Source: Croceibacterium_B sp963783195
GTDB lineage: Bacteria > Pseudomonadota > Alphaproteobacteria > Sphingomonadales > Sphingomonadaceae
DNA: 64,000 bases
Direction: 5' to 3'
Assembly (NCBI GenBank): GCA_963783195.1
Contig: CAWAMV010000004.1
Span: 1,426,001 to 1,490,000 of the forward strand
The notes under the pieces: model-generated
The model's database searches: none
The model's input: the letters and a program-made list of their open reading frames with translations, nothing else
What the model was told of the DNA's origin: nothing
Shown: positions 1 to 8,182 of the stretch, piece by piece
Layout of the letters: each line of letters starts with the position of its first letter
How positions within the stretch are numbered: the first letter of the stretch is position 1
Translations under genes and position numbers: made by a program

Positions 1-475
1 CAAGGACGCGTTCGATGAACACCGCCTCGCGGTCGAACACGTCGACATCGCCATCGGTCACTTCGCCGTGGACGCACAGGACCATGCCAAGGGCGGCCAT
101 TCGCTCGAGCACCGGCATGATGTTCGAAATCGACGTCACTCCGTGCGACGAGTTCGTCGTCGCGTTCGCCGGATACAACTTGGCCGCGGTAAAAACGCCC
201 TGTTCGAACCCGCGGGCGACCTCGTCCGGATCGGTCGAATCGGTCAGGTAGCAGGTCATCAGCGGCGTGAAGTCCGCGCCCCGGGGCAGGGCGGCGAGGA
301 TCCGCTGCCTGTAGGCTTCGGCCGCCGCGACGCTCGTCACCGGGGGCGAAAGATTGGGCATCACGATCGCCCGGGCAAACTGGCGCGCGGTATAAGGGGC
401 GACGGCGGCGAGCATCGCACCATCGCGCAGGTGCACGTGCCAATCGTCGGGGCGGCGGATGGTGAGGGTTTCCAT
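1..475 (-). CDS. pyrC: Dihydroorotase (5' part, runs off window)
   Basis: This is the N-terminal 158 residues of a type II dihydroorotase, the zinc enzyme that cyclises carbamoyl aspartate in pyrimidine synthesis. The metal motif WHVHLRD is at residues 14-20. The segment KLYPANATTNSSHG carries the lysine that is carbamylated in E. coli PyrC, and LCVHGE supplies a further metal histidine. The ATG at 473-475 starts METLTIRRPDDWH, the usual PyrC beginning. The reading frame is open to base 1, so the C-terminal half lies outside the window. It is divergent from the LOV kinase across 132 bp. Confidence 0.95.
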   Translation of the reverse strand, partial: METLTIRRPDDWHVHLRDGAMLAAVAPYTARQFARAIVMPNLSPPVTSVAAAEAYRQRILAALPRGADFTPLMTCYLTDSTDPDEVARGFEQGVFTAAKLYPANATTNSSHGVTSISNIMPVLERMAALGMVLCVHGEVTDGDVDVFDREAVFIERVL

Positions 476-607
476 GGCCGGCGCGATAGTGCGGCTGCCG
501 CCCGGCGACAAGCGGGTGGAGGCCCCATGGCGGAGAGCCGGGTGCCGCGGAACTCGACGCGGAAATGAGCGTTATCCTGCAAAATCAATCACCGGAGTCC
601 GCTCCTC

Positions 608-1702
608 TTGGACGAGATCGATAGCAAATCGCGCCCATCTCAGGCGATCAGCAACCCGCGCGATTTCGATGACAGCCCCGATCGCTTTCGCGGCGAGCAC
701 CCTGACGACCAGTTCGTCGGGGCCAGCCGAATATTGTTCGAACAGGCGATGGCGCAGACTCGCATGGCGGTCTGCCTGTCCGATCCGCATCATCCGGAAA
801 CGCCCGTGGTGTTCGCCAATCGGGCCTTTCGACACCTGACGGGGTACGACGAGAACGAGATTATCGGTCGCAATTGCCGTTTCCTGCAGGGCCCCGAAAC
901 CGACCAGGACGAAGTCGCCAAGATCCGCACCGCGCTCGAGAACGAAGACGTCGTTGTCGTCGAGCTGCTCAATTACCGCAAGGATGGCACCCCTTTCTGG
1001 AACGCGCTGCACATTGGCCCGATCTACGATTCGCTGGGCAGACTGACCTACTATTTCGGCAGCCAGTGGGACGTGTCCGACGTGCGCGCCGCGCGGGCGG
1101 AGGAACATTACGCGCGCGAACTCTCGCGCGAGCTTTCGCACCGCATGAAGAACATGTTCTCGGTCATTTCCGGCATCGTCAACGTCACGGGACGGATGCG
1201 CGGGATCGAAAAGGAAGCGGCCGAGATCAACGAGCGCGTGCAGGCGCTCGGCCGGGCCTACGAGACGACGCTCGACGACGCCTCGGCCGGGCGGATCGAG
1301 ATCGGACAGGCGATCAGGGCAATCCTCGAACCCTACGTCGCGGGCGAAGCAGGCTCAAGTATCCTCGGCAACGGCTTGCGCGTTTCCTTCGCCACGGTTT
1401 CCACCATCGGCCTTGTGCTGCACGAACTGGCCGCCAACTGCATGAAGTACGGCGCCTGGGCCCATGCCGACGGCCGGGTGACGGTCGACTGGCAGGAGGA
1501 GGAACGCAACGGCGAGCGCTTCATGATCGTGACCTGGCGCGAACATGACGGCCCCCCGGTCATCCCGCCCGACGGCACGCACGGCAGCGGGTCGGCGATC
1601 ATCGACCGGCTGCTGCGCTTCGGCGGCGGGTCGATCGAGCGCGAATGGGAGCCCGACGGACTGAAGGCGACGATCGCCATCCCCGCCGGGAAAGTCGAGT
1701 GA
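608..1702 (+). CDS. LOV-domain blue-light HWE histidine kinase
   Basis: A soluble 364-residue blue-light sensor kinase. Residues about 40-160 form a LOV/PAS domain containing GRNCRFLQ; Cys90 is the residue expected to form the flavin-cysteinyl adduct. The phosphoacceptor box is ELSHRMKN (His178), the N-box is HELAANCMKYG, and a W-x-E (DWQEE) marks the HWE subfamily. No membrane segment or signal peptide is seen. The start is TTG at 608, preceded by GGAG at 594-597 with good spacing. Its stop overlaps the ATG of the receiver gene by one base (TGATG). Architecture and size resemble short LOV kinases of Erythrobacter such as EL346. The output pathway is inferred, not shown. Confidence 0.93.
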   Translation: MDEIDSKSRPSQAISNPRDFDDSPDRFRGEHPDDQFVGASRILFEQAMAQTRMAVCLSDPHHPETPVVFANRAFRHLTGYDENEIIGRNCRFLQGPETDQDEVAKIRTALENEDVVVVELLNYRKDGTPFWNALHIGPIYDSLGRLTYYFGSQWDVSDVRAARAEEHYARELSRELSHRMKNMFSVISGIVNVTGRMRGIEKEAAEINERVQALGRAYETTLDDASAGRIEIGQAIRAILEPYVAGEAGSSILGNGLRVSFATVSTIGLVLHELAANCMKYGAWAHADGRVTVDWQEEERNGERFMIVTWREHDGPPVIPPDGTHGSGSAIIDRLLRFGGGSIEREWEPDGLKATIAIPAGKVE

Positions 1703-2082
1703 TGTCCGGCGCTGCAGAACCTTGCCACCTCCTCCTGCTGGAGGACGAGCCGATGATCCTCCTGGACCTGGAGTTTGCCGCGGAGGACTGCGGCTGCACG
1801 GCTTCGTCGGCAACCAGCGTCGCCCAGGCGCTGGCCGTGCTGCAGGGCGGGCCCCGGATCGGGGCCGGCATTCTCGACGTCAATCTCGGCGGCGGGGAAA
1901 CGTGCCTTCCGATTGCACGCGAACTGCAGAAGCGGGGAATCCCCTATATCCTCCACTCGGGCGACCTCGACCGCCAGGACGAAACCGTGCGCGAGCTGGG
2001 CGCAATACTGATTCCCAAGCCCGGCAATGCCAACCACGTAATCCGCACTGCCATCGGCCACGCCGGTGGTGTATGCGACTAA
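1702..2082 (+). CDS. Single-domain response regulator receiver
   Basis: A 126-residue stand-alone receiver domain with no output domain. The acidic pair is in LLLEDEP, the phosphoacceptor Asp in GILDVNLGG, the switch Ser in LHSGD and the conserved Lys in IPKPG. An upstream in-frame start at 1645 lies inside the kinase gene; ATG 1702, coupled to the kinase stop by TGATG, is preferred. Translational coupling makes it the obvious partner of the LOV kinase. Like other single-domain receivers of alphaproteobacteria it may act as a phosphate sink or through protein contacts, which is inference. Confidence 0.9.
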   Translation: MSGAAEPCHLLLLEDEPMILLDLEFAAEDCGCTASSATSVAQALAVLQGGPRIGAGILDVNLGGGETCLPIARELQKRGIPYILHSGDLDRQDETVRELGAILIPKPGNANHVIRTAIGHAGGVCD

Positions 2083-2815
2083 CGCCTTGCCTGCCGAACG
2101 CCTCTTTTCCCGCGCGCTGATTCGCCTCTCTCCCGAGGGAGAGGGGGAGGATGTCGCGCAGTTCCTGCAGGGCCTGGTGACCAACGATGTCGCCGGCGAG
2201 CTTCCCGCATGGGCGGGGCTGTTGACGCCGCAGGGCAAGACCCTGTTCGATTTCATCGTCTGGCCGGCCGGCCACGGCGAGCTACTGCTCGACTGCGAGG
2301 CCGACGCGGCCGATGACCTCGTGAAGCGTCTGTCGCTCTACCGGCTGCGCCGCAAGATCGGCATCGCCCGCGACGACACTCTGGGAGTCTACTGGCAAGC
2401 CCAACTGGGCGACGGGGGGGCGCCCGATCCCCGGCTCCACGAACTGGGCCAGCGGTGGATCGCCAAGGTCGGCGATCACGACGAGAGCGCCGACGCCGCG
2501 TGGACCAGGCATCGGCTCTCGCTCGGCGTGCCGGAAGGGCGCGAGGAGATGGGCGATATCCTGTGGCTCGAAACCAACGCGGTCGAGCTGAACGGCGTCA
2601 GCTTCACCAAGGGCTGCTATGTCGGGCAGGAGAACACGGCGCGGATGAACTGGCGGCAGAAGGTCAACCGGCGGCTCGTGGTCGTGCCGCTCGATCAGTC
2701 CGACGAGAAGCGCCGCAAGGCGGCCCATTCCGAACACGGGCTGGCGGTCGATCATCTGCGGGTGGAAAGCATCGATCCGGAACTGCTGCCGGACTGGCTC
2801 TCGATCTCCGACTAG
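2066..2815 (+). CDS. ygfZ: YgfZ/GcvT-family folate-binding iron-sulfur cluster protein
   Basis: A 249-residue member of the YgfZ/IBA57 family, related to the glycine-cleavage T protein and involved in folate-dependent maturation or repair of certain Fe-S enzymes. The diagnostic motif KGCYVGQE is at about residues 185-192, and LIRLS...FLQGLVTNDV is the typical N-terminus. The GTG at 2066 (or the next GTG at 2069) lies inside the receiver gene, giving a 17 bp overlap. The stop overlaps the end of the convergent tetR gene by 4 bp. Confidence 0.9.
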   Translation: MVYATNALPAERLFSRALIRLSPEGEGEDVAQFLQGLVTNDVAGELPAWAGLLTPQGKTLFDFIVWPAGHGELLLDCEADAADDLVKRLSLYRLRRKIGIARDDTLGVYWQAQLGDGGAPDPRLHELGQRWIAKVGDHDESADAAWTRHRLSLGVPEGREEMGDILWLETNAVELNGVSFTKGCYVGQENTARMNWRQKVNRRLVVVPLDQSDEKRRKAAHSEHGLAVDHLRVESIDPELLPDWLSISD

Positions 2816-3405
2816 ACCTGGCCCTTCACGAGCAGCGACTGGCTCAGCAAACGTTCGGCCGTGTCGCGGGCCGATCCGCGGGGCAGCCCGAGCGAGTTGG
2901 CCAGTTGCGCCCCCAGCAGCGCGTCACCCATTGCCATCAGCACCAGCGAGAGCGTGACCCGGTGGATCGCATCCTGTCCTTCGTGGCTCGCTTCGTCCGG
3001 TTGCAATTCGTCTACCAGCCGATGGATCGTTTCCACGATGGGGTCGAGCGCGTCCTCGTTGCCCGAGAGGAGCATCCAGCTCGCCAGCGCGCCGGCGCCT
3101 TCGCGGTCGAAGGCGTCGAACGTGAGGTCGACCACTTCGCGCGGCGAGCCGATGCCGGCCCGGCTGGCGCGCACCGCGTCGGCGATCGACGCGCAGACCG
3201 TCTCGGCGAGATGCTGCGCCAGCGCCTTCTGCAGGCCCGAGGCGGAGCCGAAATGATGCAGCAGGTTAGCGTGAGTCTTGCCGATGCGCCCGGCGACGGC
3301 TTTCAACGTTACCGCTTGCGGCCCGGCCTCGATCAACAGCGAGCGTGCTGCGGAAAGCGCAGCGGTGCGGGATTCTTCTGGAGAAAGGCGCTTTCGTGTT
3401 GCCAC
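2812..3405 (-). CDS. TetR/AcrR family transcriptional regulator
   Basis: A 197-residue TetR-type repressor. The N-terminal helix-turn-helix spans about residues 12-58 (VTLKAVAGRIGKTHANLLHHFGS), followed by an all-helical ligand domain. The start is GTG at 3403-3405. It is divergent from a PF10118 hydrolase gene with only 31 bp between the start codons, so it probably controls that gene and itself. The spacer holds an imperfect dyad, GGGG-CAATT-CCCC, at about 3419-3431 that could be part of the operator. The ligand is unknown. Confidence 0.9.
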   Translation of the reverse strand: MATRKRLSPEESRTAALSAARSLLIEAGPQAVTLKAVAGRIGKTHANLLHHFGSASGLQKALAQHLAETVCASIADAVRASRAGIGSPREVVDLTFDAFDREGAGALASWMLLSGNEDALDPIVETIHRLVDELQPDEASHEGQDAIHRVTLSLVLMAMGDALLGAQLANSLGLPRGSARDTAERLLSQSLLVKGQV

Positions 3406-3436
3406 TGTTGCTCAGTTAGGGGCAATTCCCCATGCG

Positions 3437-4324
3437 ATGGAAGCCTCCAGCAAAATTAATGGGCTGACTGCCACGCCAGAAGGATTCCGGCTCAATGTGC
3501 GCGAGGGCAGGTTCTGCCGCGAGCGGGAGCCGGCCCGCTGGTGGCACTCCGACGATCCCGTCGCGACCGCGTGGTACAACTCGCTGTCCGCCAGCCTGCC
3601 GCGCGGCGAACAGCTGTTCGTCGAGATCGTGCAGGGCTATCGCGGCAGCCTGCCGCCCCGGCTCGAAGTCGAGGCGCAGGCCTTCGTACGGCAGGAGGCC
3701 AATCACGCGCGCGAGCATGACATGTTCAACCGCCAGGCCGCCGCCCACGGCTACGACGTGCGGTCGATCGGCAAGAACATCGACCAGATGCTCGACCTCG
3801 CGCGCGACAAGCCGATCGTAATCAGCCTCGCGGTGTCGGTCGCCATGGAGCATTTCGCCGCCTGCATCAGCCGCAAGTTGCTGGCCGATCCGCGTTATCT
3901 TGCCGGGGCCGACGCGGACGCGGCCGAGCTGTGGCGCTGGCACGCGGTCGAGGAGATCGAGCACAAGGGGCTCGTGTACGACATCTGGTTGTGGGAGACC
4001 CGCGGCTGGAGCGCTTGGAAGCGCTATTCAACGAGGGCACTCGTCGCCGCAAAGACCACGCGGAAGTACTATCGCAACCGCGTGCGCGACGCGCTGGGGC
4101 TGCTGGGGCAGGATGGAATCACGGGATGGCGGGCGAAGGCCCGGTTGCTCGCCTATCTCTGGCTCACGCCCGGCATGATGAGCCGCATGGTCCTGGCCTG
4201 GTCGGCGATCCTCCTTCCCCGGTTCCACCCCTGGAATCGCGACGACCGCGCGCTCATCCAGCGTTACGACAGCCCTTATGCCGCCGCAGGATTCGGTGTG
4301 AGGCGCTTATTGACATTGATGTAA
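3437..4324 (+). CDS. PF10118-family predicted metal-dependent hydrolase (copy 1)
   Basis: A 295-residue protein of the PF10118 (COG3687) family, annotated as predicted metal-dependent hydrolase without a characterised reaction. Likely metal ligands sit in three helical motifs: RQEANHAREH, AMEHFAA and WHAVEEIEHK. The spacing of Glu/His pairs recalls di-iron helical bundles, which is inference. ATG 3437 is chosen because upstream sequence lies in the tetR promoter and reads as low-quality protein. It is closely similar along its whole length to the next gene (TGWRAKARL is shared), so the two are a tandem duplication. Confidence 0.85.
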   Translation: MEASSKINGLTATPEGFRLNVREGRFCREREPARWWHSDDPVATAWYNSLSASLPRGEQLFVEIVQGYRGSLPPRLEVEAQAFVRQEANHAREHDMFNRQAAAHGYDVRSIGKNIDQMLDLARDKPIVISLAVSVAMEHFAACISRKLLADPRYLAGADADAAELWRWHAVEEIEHKGLVYDIWLWETRGWSAWKRYSTRALVAAKTTRKYYRNRVRDALGLLGQDGITGWRAKARLLAYLWLTPGMMSRMVLAWSAILLPRFHPWNRDDRALIQRYDSPYAAAGFGVRRLLTLM

Positions 4325-4361
4325 GTTCGACATACCTCCGGGCTCATCACGGAGCCAAGTC

Positions 4362-5240
4362 ATGAATGCCCCCGCCCGCTTCGACGACGAACCAGCGTTC
4401 GACACGCCCACGCCGGGTGATCTTGCGATCACCGTGCGGGACAGTCGCTTCGGCCGCGGCGAGGGTATGGAGCGATGGTGGTGCGGCGGCGATCCGATCG
4501 CCACGGCGTGGAACAATTCGCTTTCCGCCAGCTTTCCGCGCGGCGAGGGCCTGTTCATCGATTCGGTGAAGGCGTTCCGCGACGGCGCCCCACCGCGACT
4601 GGCGCGCGAGATCCGCGCCTTCGTGCAGCAGGAGGTGAACCACACCCGCGAACACCTGGCGTTCAACCGCGCAGCCGAGACGAGCGGTTACGACATGAGC
4701 GCCATCGATGCCGGCATTGCCGAGAACGTCGCCCGCGCGCGCACCCGGCCGCCCGTCGTGCAACTGGCGGTGACCATCGCGCTCGAACACTACACGGCCA
4801 TGTTCGCCCGCGTGTTCCTGCTTGATCCGGAGGCGTTCTTCGCCTCCGACAGCCCGCAGACCGCCATCTGGCGCTGGCACGCGATCGAGGAGATCGAGCA
4901 CAAGGGTGTCGCCTACGACACCTACCTGTGGGCCACGCGCGACTGGCCGCGCTTCCGGCGCTGGTTCCTCAAGTCCTACGCCATGCTCGACGTGACGGCC
5001 CGCTTCATCAAGCACCGCAGCGCCGATGCGCTGACAATGCTGGAACAGGACGGCATCACCGGCTGGCGGGCGAAAGCGCGGCTGTACTGGTACATGTTCG
5101 GCAACCCGGGCATCTTCCGCCGCATCTTCCCGGCCTGGCTGAGCTATTTCCTGCCCGGCTTCCACCCGTGGAAGCATGACGACCGAGCGCTGATCCGCAA
5201 GTTCGAGAGCGAATTCGCCGACGCTGTCATGCCGGCCTGA
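4362..5240 (+). CDS. PF10118-family predicted metal-dependent hydrolase (copy 2)
   Basis: The second PF10118 paralogue, 292 residues, 37 bp downstream of the first on the same strand and probably co-transcribed. It has the same putative metal motifs: QQEVNHTREH, ALEHYTA and WHAIEEIEHK. The N-terminal 35 residues differ most between copies. The substrate is unknown. It ends directly against the convergent acetyltransferase gene with no spacer. Confidence 0.87.
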   Translation: MNAPARFDDEPAFDTPTPGDLAITVRDSRFGRGEGMERWWCGGDPIATAWNNSLSASFPRGEGLFIDSVKAFRDGAPPRLAREIRAFVQQEVNHTREHLAFNRAAETSGYDMSAIDAGIAENVARARTRPPVVQLAVTIALEHYTAMFARVFLLDPEAFFASDSPQTAIWRWHAIEEIEHKGVAYDTYLWATRDWPRFRRWFLKSYAMLDVTARFIKHRSADALTMLEQDGITGWRAKARLYWYMFGNPGIFRRIFPAWLSYFLPGFHPWKHDDRALIRKFESEFADAVMPA

Positions 5241-6056
5241 TCAGGCCGCCGCGGCGCCGAACAGCGCCTCGTGCCGCGCCAGGATCCCCGGCCAGAGCGA
5301 GCCTGCCTCGGGAAGCTCGATCCCGAAGGTTTCGCGCAGCACTTCCTCGAATTCGCCCGCGTCGGCCAGCGTCCGCTGCGTTGCGCCTGCCGCTCCCCGG
5401 CGCGTGAGGACCCGCCCGCGCAGGCTGAGGTGATCGCCTCCCTCGCGTATCATGGCGACGAAGTTCTGCACGAAGTTCGATTCGGCCGCAGTCGCCTGCC
5501 AGGCGCACTTCGCGGCAAGAAGAGTTTCGTCGGCCGGCTCAGGGTGGAAATCGTATGAAAACGGCTCACTCCCGGAGAACTCGGAATAGCGCCAGTATCC
5601 CTCGTCCTGCGACAACGAGACCTTGAAGGGCGAGTGGTCGTGTTGGGCACCAGCGAGCGGGATGGGCTCGCCGAGCGAGCTGCCGAAGCCGACGTCCGCC
5701 AGCCATGGCTGCCCGTTCATGCGCACGAGAAGGGCAAGGTGCGTGCCCATGCGCTCTTCCCCGCCAACATGGCGCATGACACCGCAGGAAACCCGCGTGA
5801 CATCGAAGCCGACCTCGCGCAGCGCCCAGCCGAACAGGCCGTTCATTTCGTAACACCAGCCGCCGCGTTTCCGCTCGACCAGCTTGTCGAAGATCGCACC
5901 GGTGTTCATCGACGGAACGCGGCCAAACTGGGCATCGATCCCCTCGAACGGGATGGCTTCGACGTGTCTGCGGTGCAGCGTCTGCAGGGTGGCCAGGTCC
6001 GGGCGCGGCTGGCCCGAATATCCGATCCGGGCCAGGTAGCGCGCAAGTTCAGCCAT
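5241..6056 (-). CDS. Arylamine N-acetyltransferase
   Basis: A 271-residue acetyl-CoA:arylamine N-acetyltransferase, which acetylates aromatic amines and hydroxylamines. The catalytic triad is visible: Cys68 in RGGWCYEMN, His106 in MGTHLALL and Asp121 in WLADVGFG. Length matches bacterial NATs. The ATG at 6054-6056 overlaps the end of the upstream VOC gene by 8 bp, so the two form an operon. A SoxR-type promoter sits upstream of the pair (see 6506-6536), pointing to a role in handling redox-active aromatics. Confidence 0.93.
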   Translation of the reverse strand: MAELARYLARIGYSGQPRPDLATLQTLHRRHVEAIPFEGIDAQFGRVPSMNTGAIFDKLVERKRGGWCYEMNGLFGWALREVGFDVTRVSCGVMRHVGGEERMGTHLALLVRMNGQPWLADVGFGSSLGEPIPLAGAQHDHSPFKVSLSQDEGYWRYSEFSGSEPFSYDFHPEPADETLLAAKCAWQATAAESNFVQNFVAMIREGGDHLSLRGRVLTRRGAAGATQRTLADAGEFEEVLRETFGIELPEAGSLWPGILARHEALFGAAAA

Positions 6057-6420
6057 AGGACACCACCTCGAATTCGATTCCGTCCCAGTCGATGAAATAG
6101 AACCGCCGTCCCGGTTCGTAGTCGGCGTGGCTGAAGGTTTCCAGCCCCGCCGCGAGCACCACCTGCTCGGCGGCATCGAGGTCGTCGACCACCAGCCCCA
6201 CATGGTTGAGCGGCGCACCCTTCTCGAACCGTTCGTGAGGCTGCCGGTCGGTATAGAGCGCCAGGTAGGCCGCATCGTCACCCACGTGGATCGTCTCTCC
6301 GCCGTTCGTCGCGGCGCCGCGCCAGCGCTGGTGCCAGCCGAGCAGGTCCTGGAAGAGGTGCGACGAGCGTTCGATGTCGCTTACCGTCAGATTTGCATGT
6401 TCCATCGTGCCTTGGGGCAT
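6049..6420 (-). CDS. VOC-family (glyoxalase/bleomycin-resistance fold) protein
   Basis: A 123-residue VOC-fold protein, first gene of the VOC-NAT operon. The pattern MEHANLTVSD...LGWHQRW and the second repeat LNHVGLVVDDLDAAEQ...FYFIDWDGIEFEVV are typical of the two beta-alpha-beta-beta-beta modules, and His/Glu positions suggest a metal site. Such proteins may be lyases, dioxygenases or drug-binding resistance proteins, and the sequence does not discriminate. An AAAGG precedes the ATG. Confidence 0.85.
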   Translation of the reverse strand: MPQGTMEHANLTVSDIERSSHLFQDLLGWHQRWRGAATNGGETIHVGDDAAYLALYTDRQPHERFEKGAPLNHVGLVVDDLDAAEQVVLAAGLETFSHADYEPGRRFYFIDWDGIEFEVVSYG

Positions 6421-6505
6421 TTGGGGACCTTTCGTTCATCCGCCATCTAGGTTCGCGTCACATTTTCGCCTGCAGGTGAGGGCCGGCGAATCATCGCGCT
6501 TTACG

Positions 6506-6536
6506 TTTATGCAACCTCAAGCTAGCTTGAGGTCAA
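6506..6536 (-). promoter_or_regulatory. SoxR box within a 19-bp-spaced promoter facing the VOC-NAT operon
   Basis: A perfect 18 bp palindrome CCTCAAGCTAGCTTGAGG (6515-6532), extending to 20 bp with the flanking A/T, lies between soxR and the divergent VOC gene. It matches the E. coli soxS SoxR site at all but the central bases. On the minus strand a -35 TTGACC (6531-6536) and -10 CATAAA (6506-6511) flank it with a 19 bp spacer, the over-long spacing typical of MerR/SoxR-activated promoters. No equivalent pair is seen towards soxR. Confidence 0.9.
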
Positions 6537-6548
6537 GGAGGAATTCAG

Positions 6549-7013
6549 GTGGCAACGACCGTATCGATCACCAAGGACGACGTGATCTCGATCGGCCAGC
6601 TCGCCGGGCGGACTGGCGTCGCCGTCTCGGCCATCCGGTTCTACGAAGACAAGGGCCTGATCCAGTCGGTCCGCACAGGGGGCAACCAGCGGCGGTTCCT
6701 GCGATCCGACATCCGCCGCATCAGCTTCATCCTCGTCGCGCAACGGCTGGGCCTTTCGCTGTGGGAGATCGAGGAGCAGCTTTCGCTCCTGCCGCAGGGC
6801 CGCACGCCCACGCCGCGCGACTGGCGCCAGATCAGCCAGCAGATGCGCGTGGCGATCGACCGCAAGATCGAACTGCTCACCCGCACCCGCGCCAAGCTCG
6901 ACGAGTGTATCGGGTGCGGTTGCCTCAGCCTGCAGAAGTGCCAGCTCTACAACCGGGAGGACAAGATGGGCGCGGCCGGGGCGACCGGGCCGCGCCTCGT
7001 GCTCGACAGCTAG
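6549..7013 (+). CDS. soxR: Redox-sensitive transcriptional activator SoxR
   Basis: A 154-residue MerR-family regulator with an N-terminal winged HTH (ISIGQLAGRTGVAVSAIRFY at residues 13-32), a dimerisation helix and the [2Fe-2S] motif C120-x2-C123-x-C125-x5-C131 that senses redox-cycling compounds or nitric oxide. The start is GTG 6549 after AAGGAGG (6535-6541). A SoxR box lies 16 bp upstream. No soxS is present in the window, as in most non-enteric bacteria, so SoxR probably acts directly on targets such as the VOC-NAT operon. Confidence 0.97.
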   Translation: MATTVSITKDDVISIGQLAGRTGVAVSAIRFYEDKGLIQSVRTGGNQRRFLRSDIRRISFILVAQRLGLSLWEIEEQLSLLPQGRTPTPRDWRQISQQMRVAIDRKIELLTRTRAKLDECIGCGCLSLQKCQLYNREDKMGAAGATGPRLVLDS

Positions 7014-7045
7014 CCAGGCGCCGCCGCTGGGCCTAGGGCGGCGCC

Positions 7046-7717
7046 ATGATTCCCCTGGAACATCTCGACACCGCGCAGGTCCCCGGCGGCGACGAACTGC
7101 GGCTGATGCGACGCGGCGAGGATTTCATGATCGTGCTCGACCGCAACGAGCTGATGAACAGCCGGATGAGCGGATCGGAAGAGGCACTGGCAACGATGAC
7201 CGCCGAACGGCTCGGCGGGCGACAAGGGCAGCGCTGGCTGATCGGCGGTTACGGCATGGGCTTTACCCTGCGCGCCGCGCTGGCGGTGCTCGGGCCCGAC
7301 GCCAGGCTGACGGTGGCAGAGATCGTGCCCGAGATCGTCGAATGGGCCCGCGGGCCGATGGCCGCGCTCACCGCCGGTTGTCTCGACGAACCGCGCGTCT
7401 CGCTGGTTCACACAGACGTCGCATTGCAGATCGCCGGCAAGCACAACGCGTGGGACGCCATCCTGCTCGACGTCGACAATGGGCCAGACGGGCTGGTCCG
7501 GGCCGACAACGGCCGGCTCTACACCCGCCAGGGCCTGGGCGCGGCCAAGCATGCCCTGCGGCCCGGCGGTGTGCTGGCCATCTGGTCGGCGGCGAAGGAC
7601 CCGGTTTTCGCGAACCGCCTGCGGAGGGCCGGCTTCGCGGTCGAGGAGGTGCAGGTCCGGGCACGCAGCAACGGCAAGGGTGCCAAGCACACCATCTGGT
7701 TCGCGCGTTCCGCTTGA
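7046..7717 (+). CDS. Spermidine-synthase-like SAM-dependent methyltransferase fold protein
   Basis: A 223-residue protein with a spermidine-synthase/Rossmann methyltransferase fold. The glycine-rich loop is LIGGYGMGFTLRAAL, followed by the acidic strand LTVAEIVPEIVEWAR and WDAILLDVDNGPDGLV. It lacks the extended N-terminal beta domain of true SpeE, so it is probably not a polyamine enzyme. It sits 32 bp after soxR on the same strand; co-transcription is possible but no functional link is evident. Confidence 0.75.
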   Translation: MIPLEHLDTAQVPGGDELRLMRRGEDFMIVLDRNELMNSRMSGSEEALATMTAERLGGRQGQRWLIGGYGMGFTLRAALAVLGPDARLTVAEIVPEIVEWARGPMAALTAGCLDEPRVSLVHTDVALQIAGKHNAWDAILLDVDNGPDGLVRADNGRLYTRQGLGAAKHALRPGGVLAIWSAAKDPVFANRLRRAGFAVEEVQVRARSNGKGAKHTIWFARSA

Positions 7718-7771
7718 CGGTTTGATTTCATCAAATAACCTGCACGGCGGACAGGGAGAGGGTCTGCCGAT

Positions 7772-8182
7772 ATGAAACGTTCGACTGCCATCGCCATCGC
7801 CGCGACCTTGTTCGGGATCGCCGCGCCTGTCGCCGCCCATCACAGCTTCGCCATGTTCGACCGCGAGCACCCGATCAAGATCAGCGGCACGATCAAGGAA
7901 TTCCAGTGGGTCAATCCGCATACCTGGATCCAGATCGTGGTCCCGGGAAAGGCTGGTAAGTCGGTCGAATGGGGGATCGAGGGCCGCAGCCCCAACATCC
8001 TCGCCCGGCGCGACTGGACCCGCAACACACTCAAGCCCGGCGACAAGGTGACGCTCACCATCATGCCGCTCAAGAGCGGCGACCCCGGCGGGGCGATCCA
8101 GATGATCGAGTTCGCCGACGGGCACACGCTCTATGCCGACACGCCTGCCGCGGTCGACACGAACGAGGAACGCCGCAAGTGA
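7772..8182 (+). CDS. DUF6152 family exported protein
   Basis: A 136-residue secreted protein of unknown function. A signal peptide (MKRSTAIAIAATLFG...VAA) precedes the family hallmarks HHSFAMFD and FQWVNPHTWIQI; the rest is a small beta domain ending EERRK. It is the first of three genes joined by overlaps or short spacing with a second secreted protein and a PQQ-type dehydrogenase. The histidine pair right after the cleavage site could bind metal, which is inference. Confidence 0.85.
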   Translation: MKRSTAIAIAATLFGIAAPVAAHHSFAMFDREHPIKISGTIKEFQWVNPHTWIQIVVPGKAGKSVEWGIEGRSPNILARRDWTRNTLKPGDKVTLTIMPLKSGDPGGAIQMIEFADGHTLYADTPAAVDTNEERRK

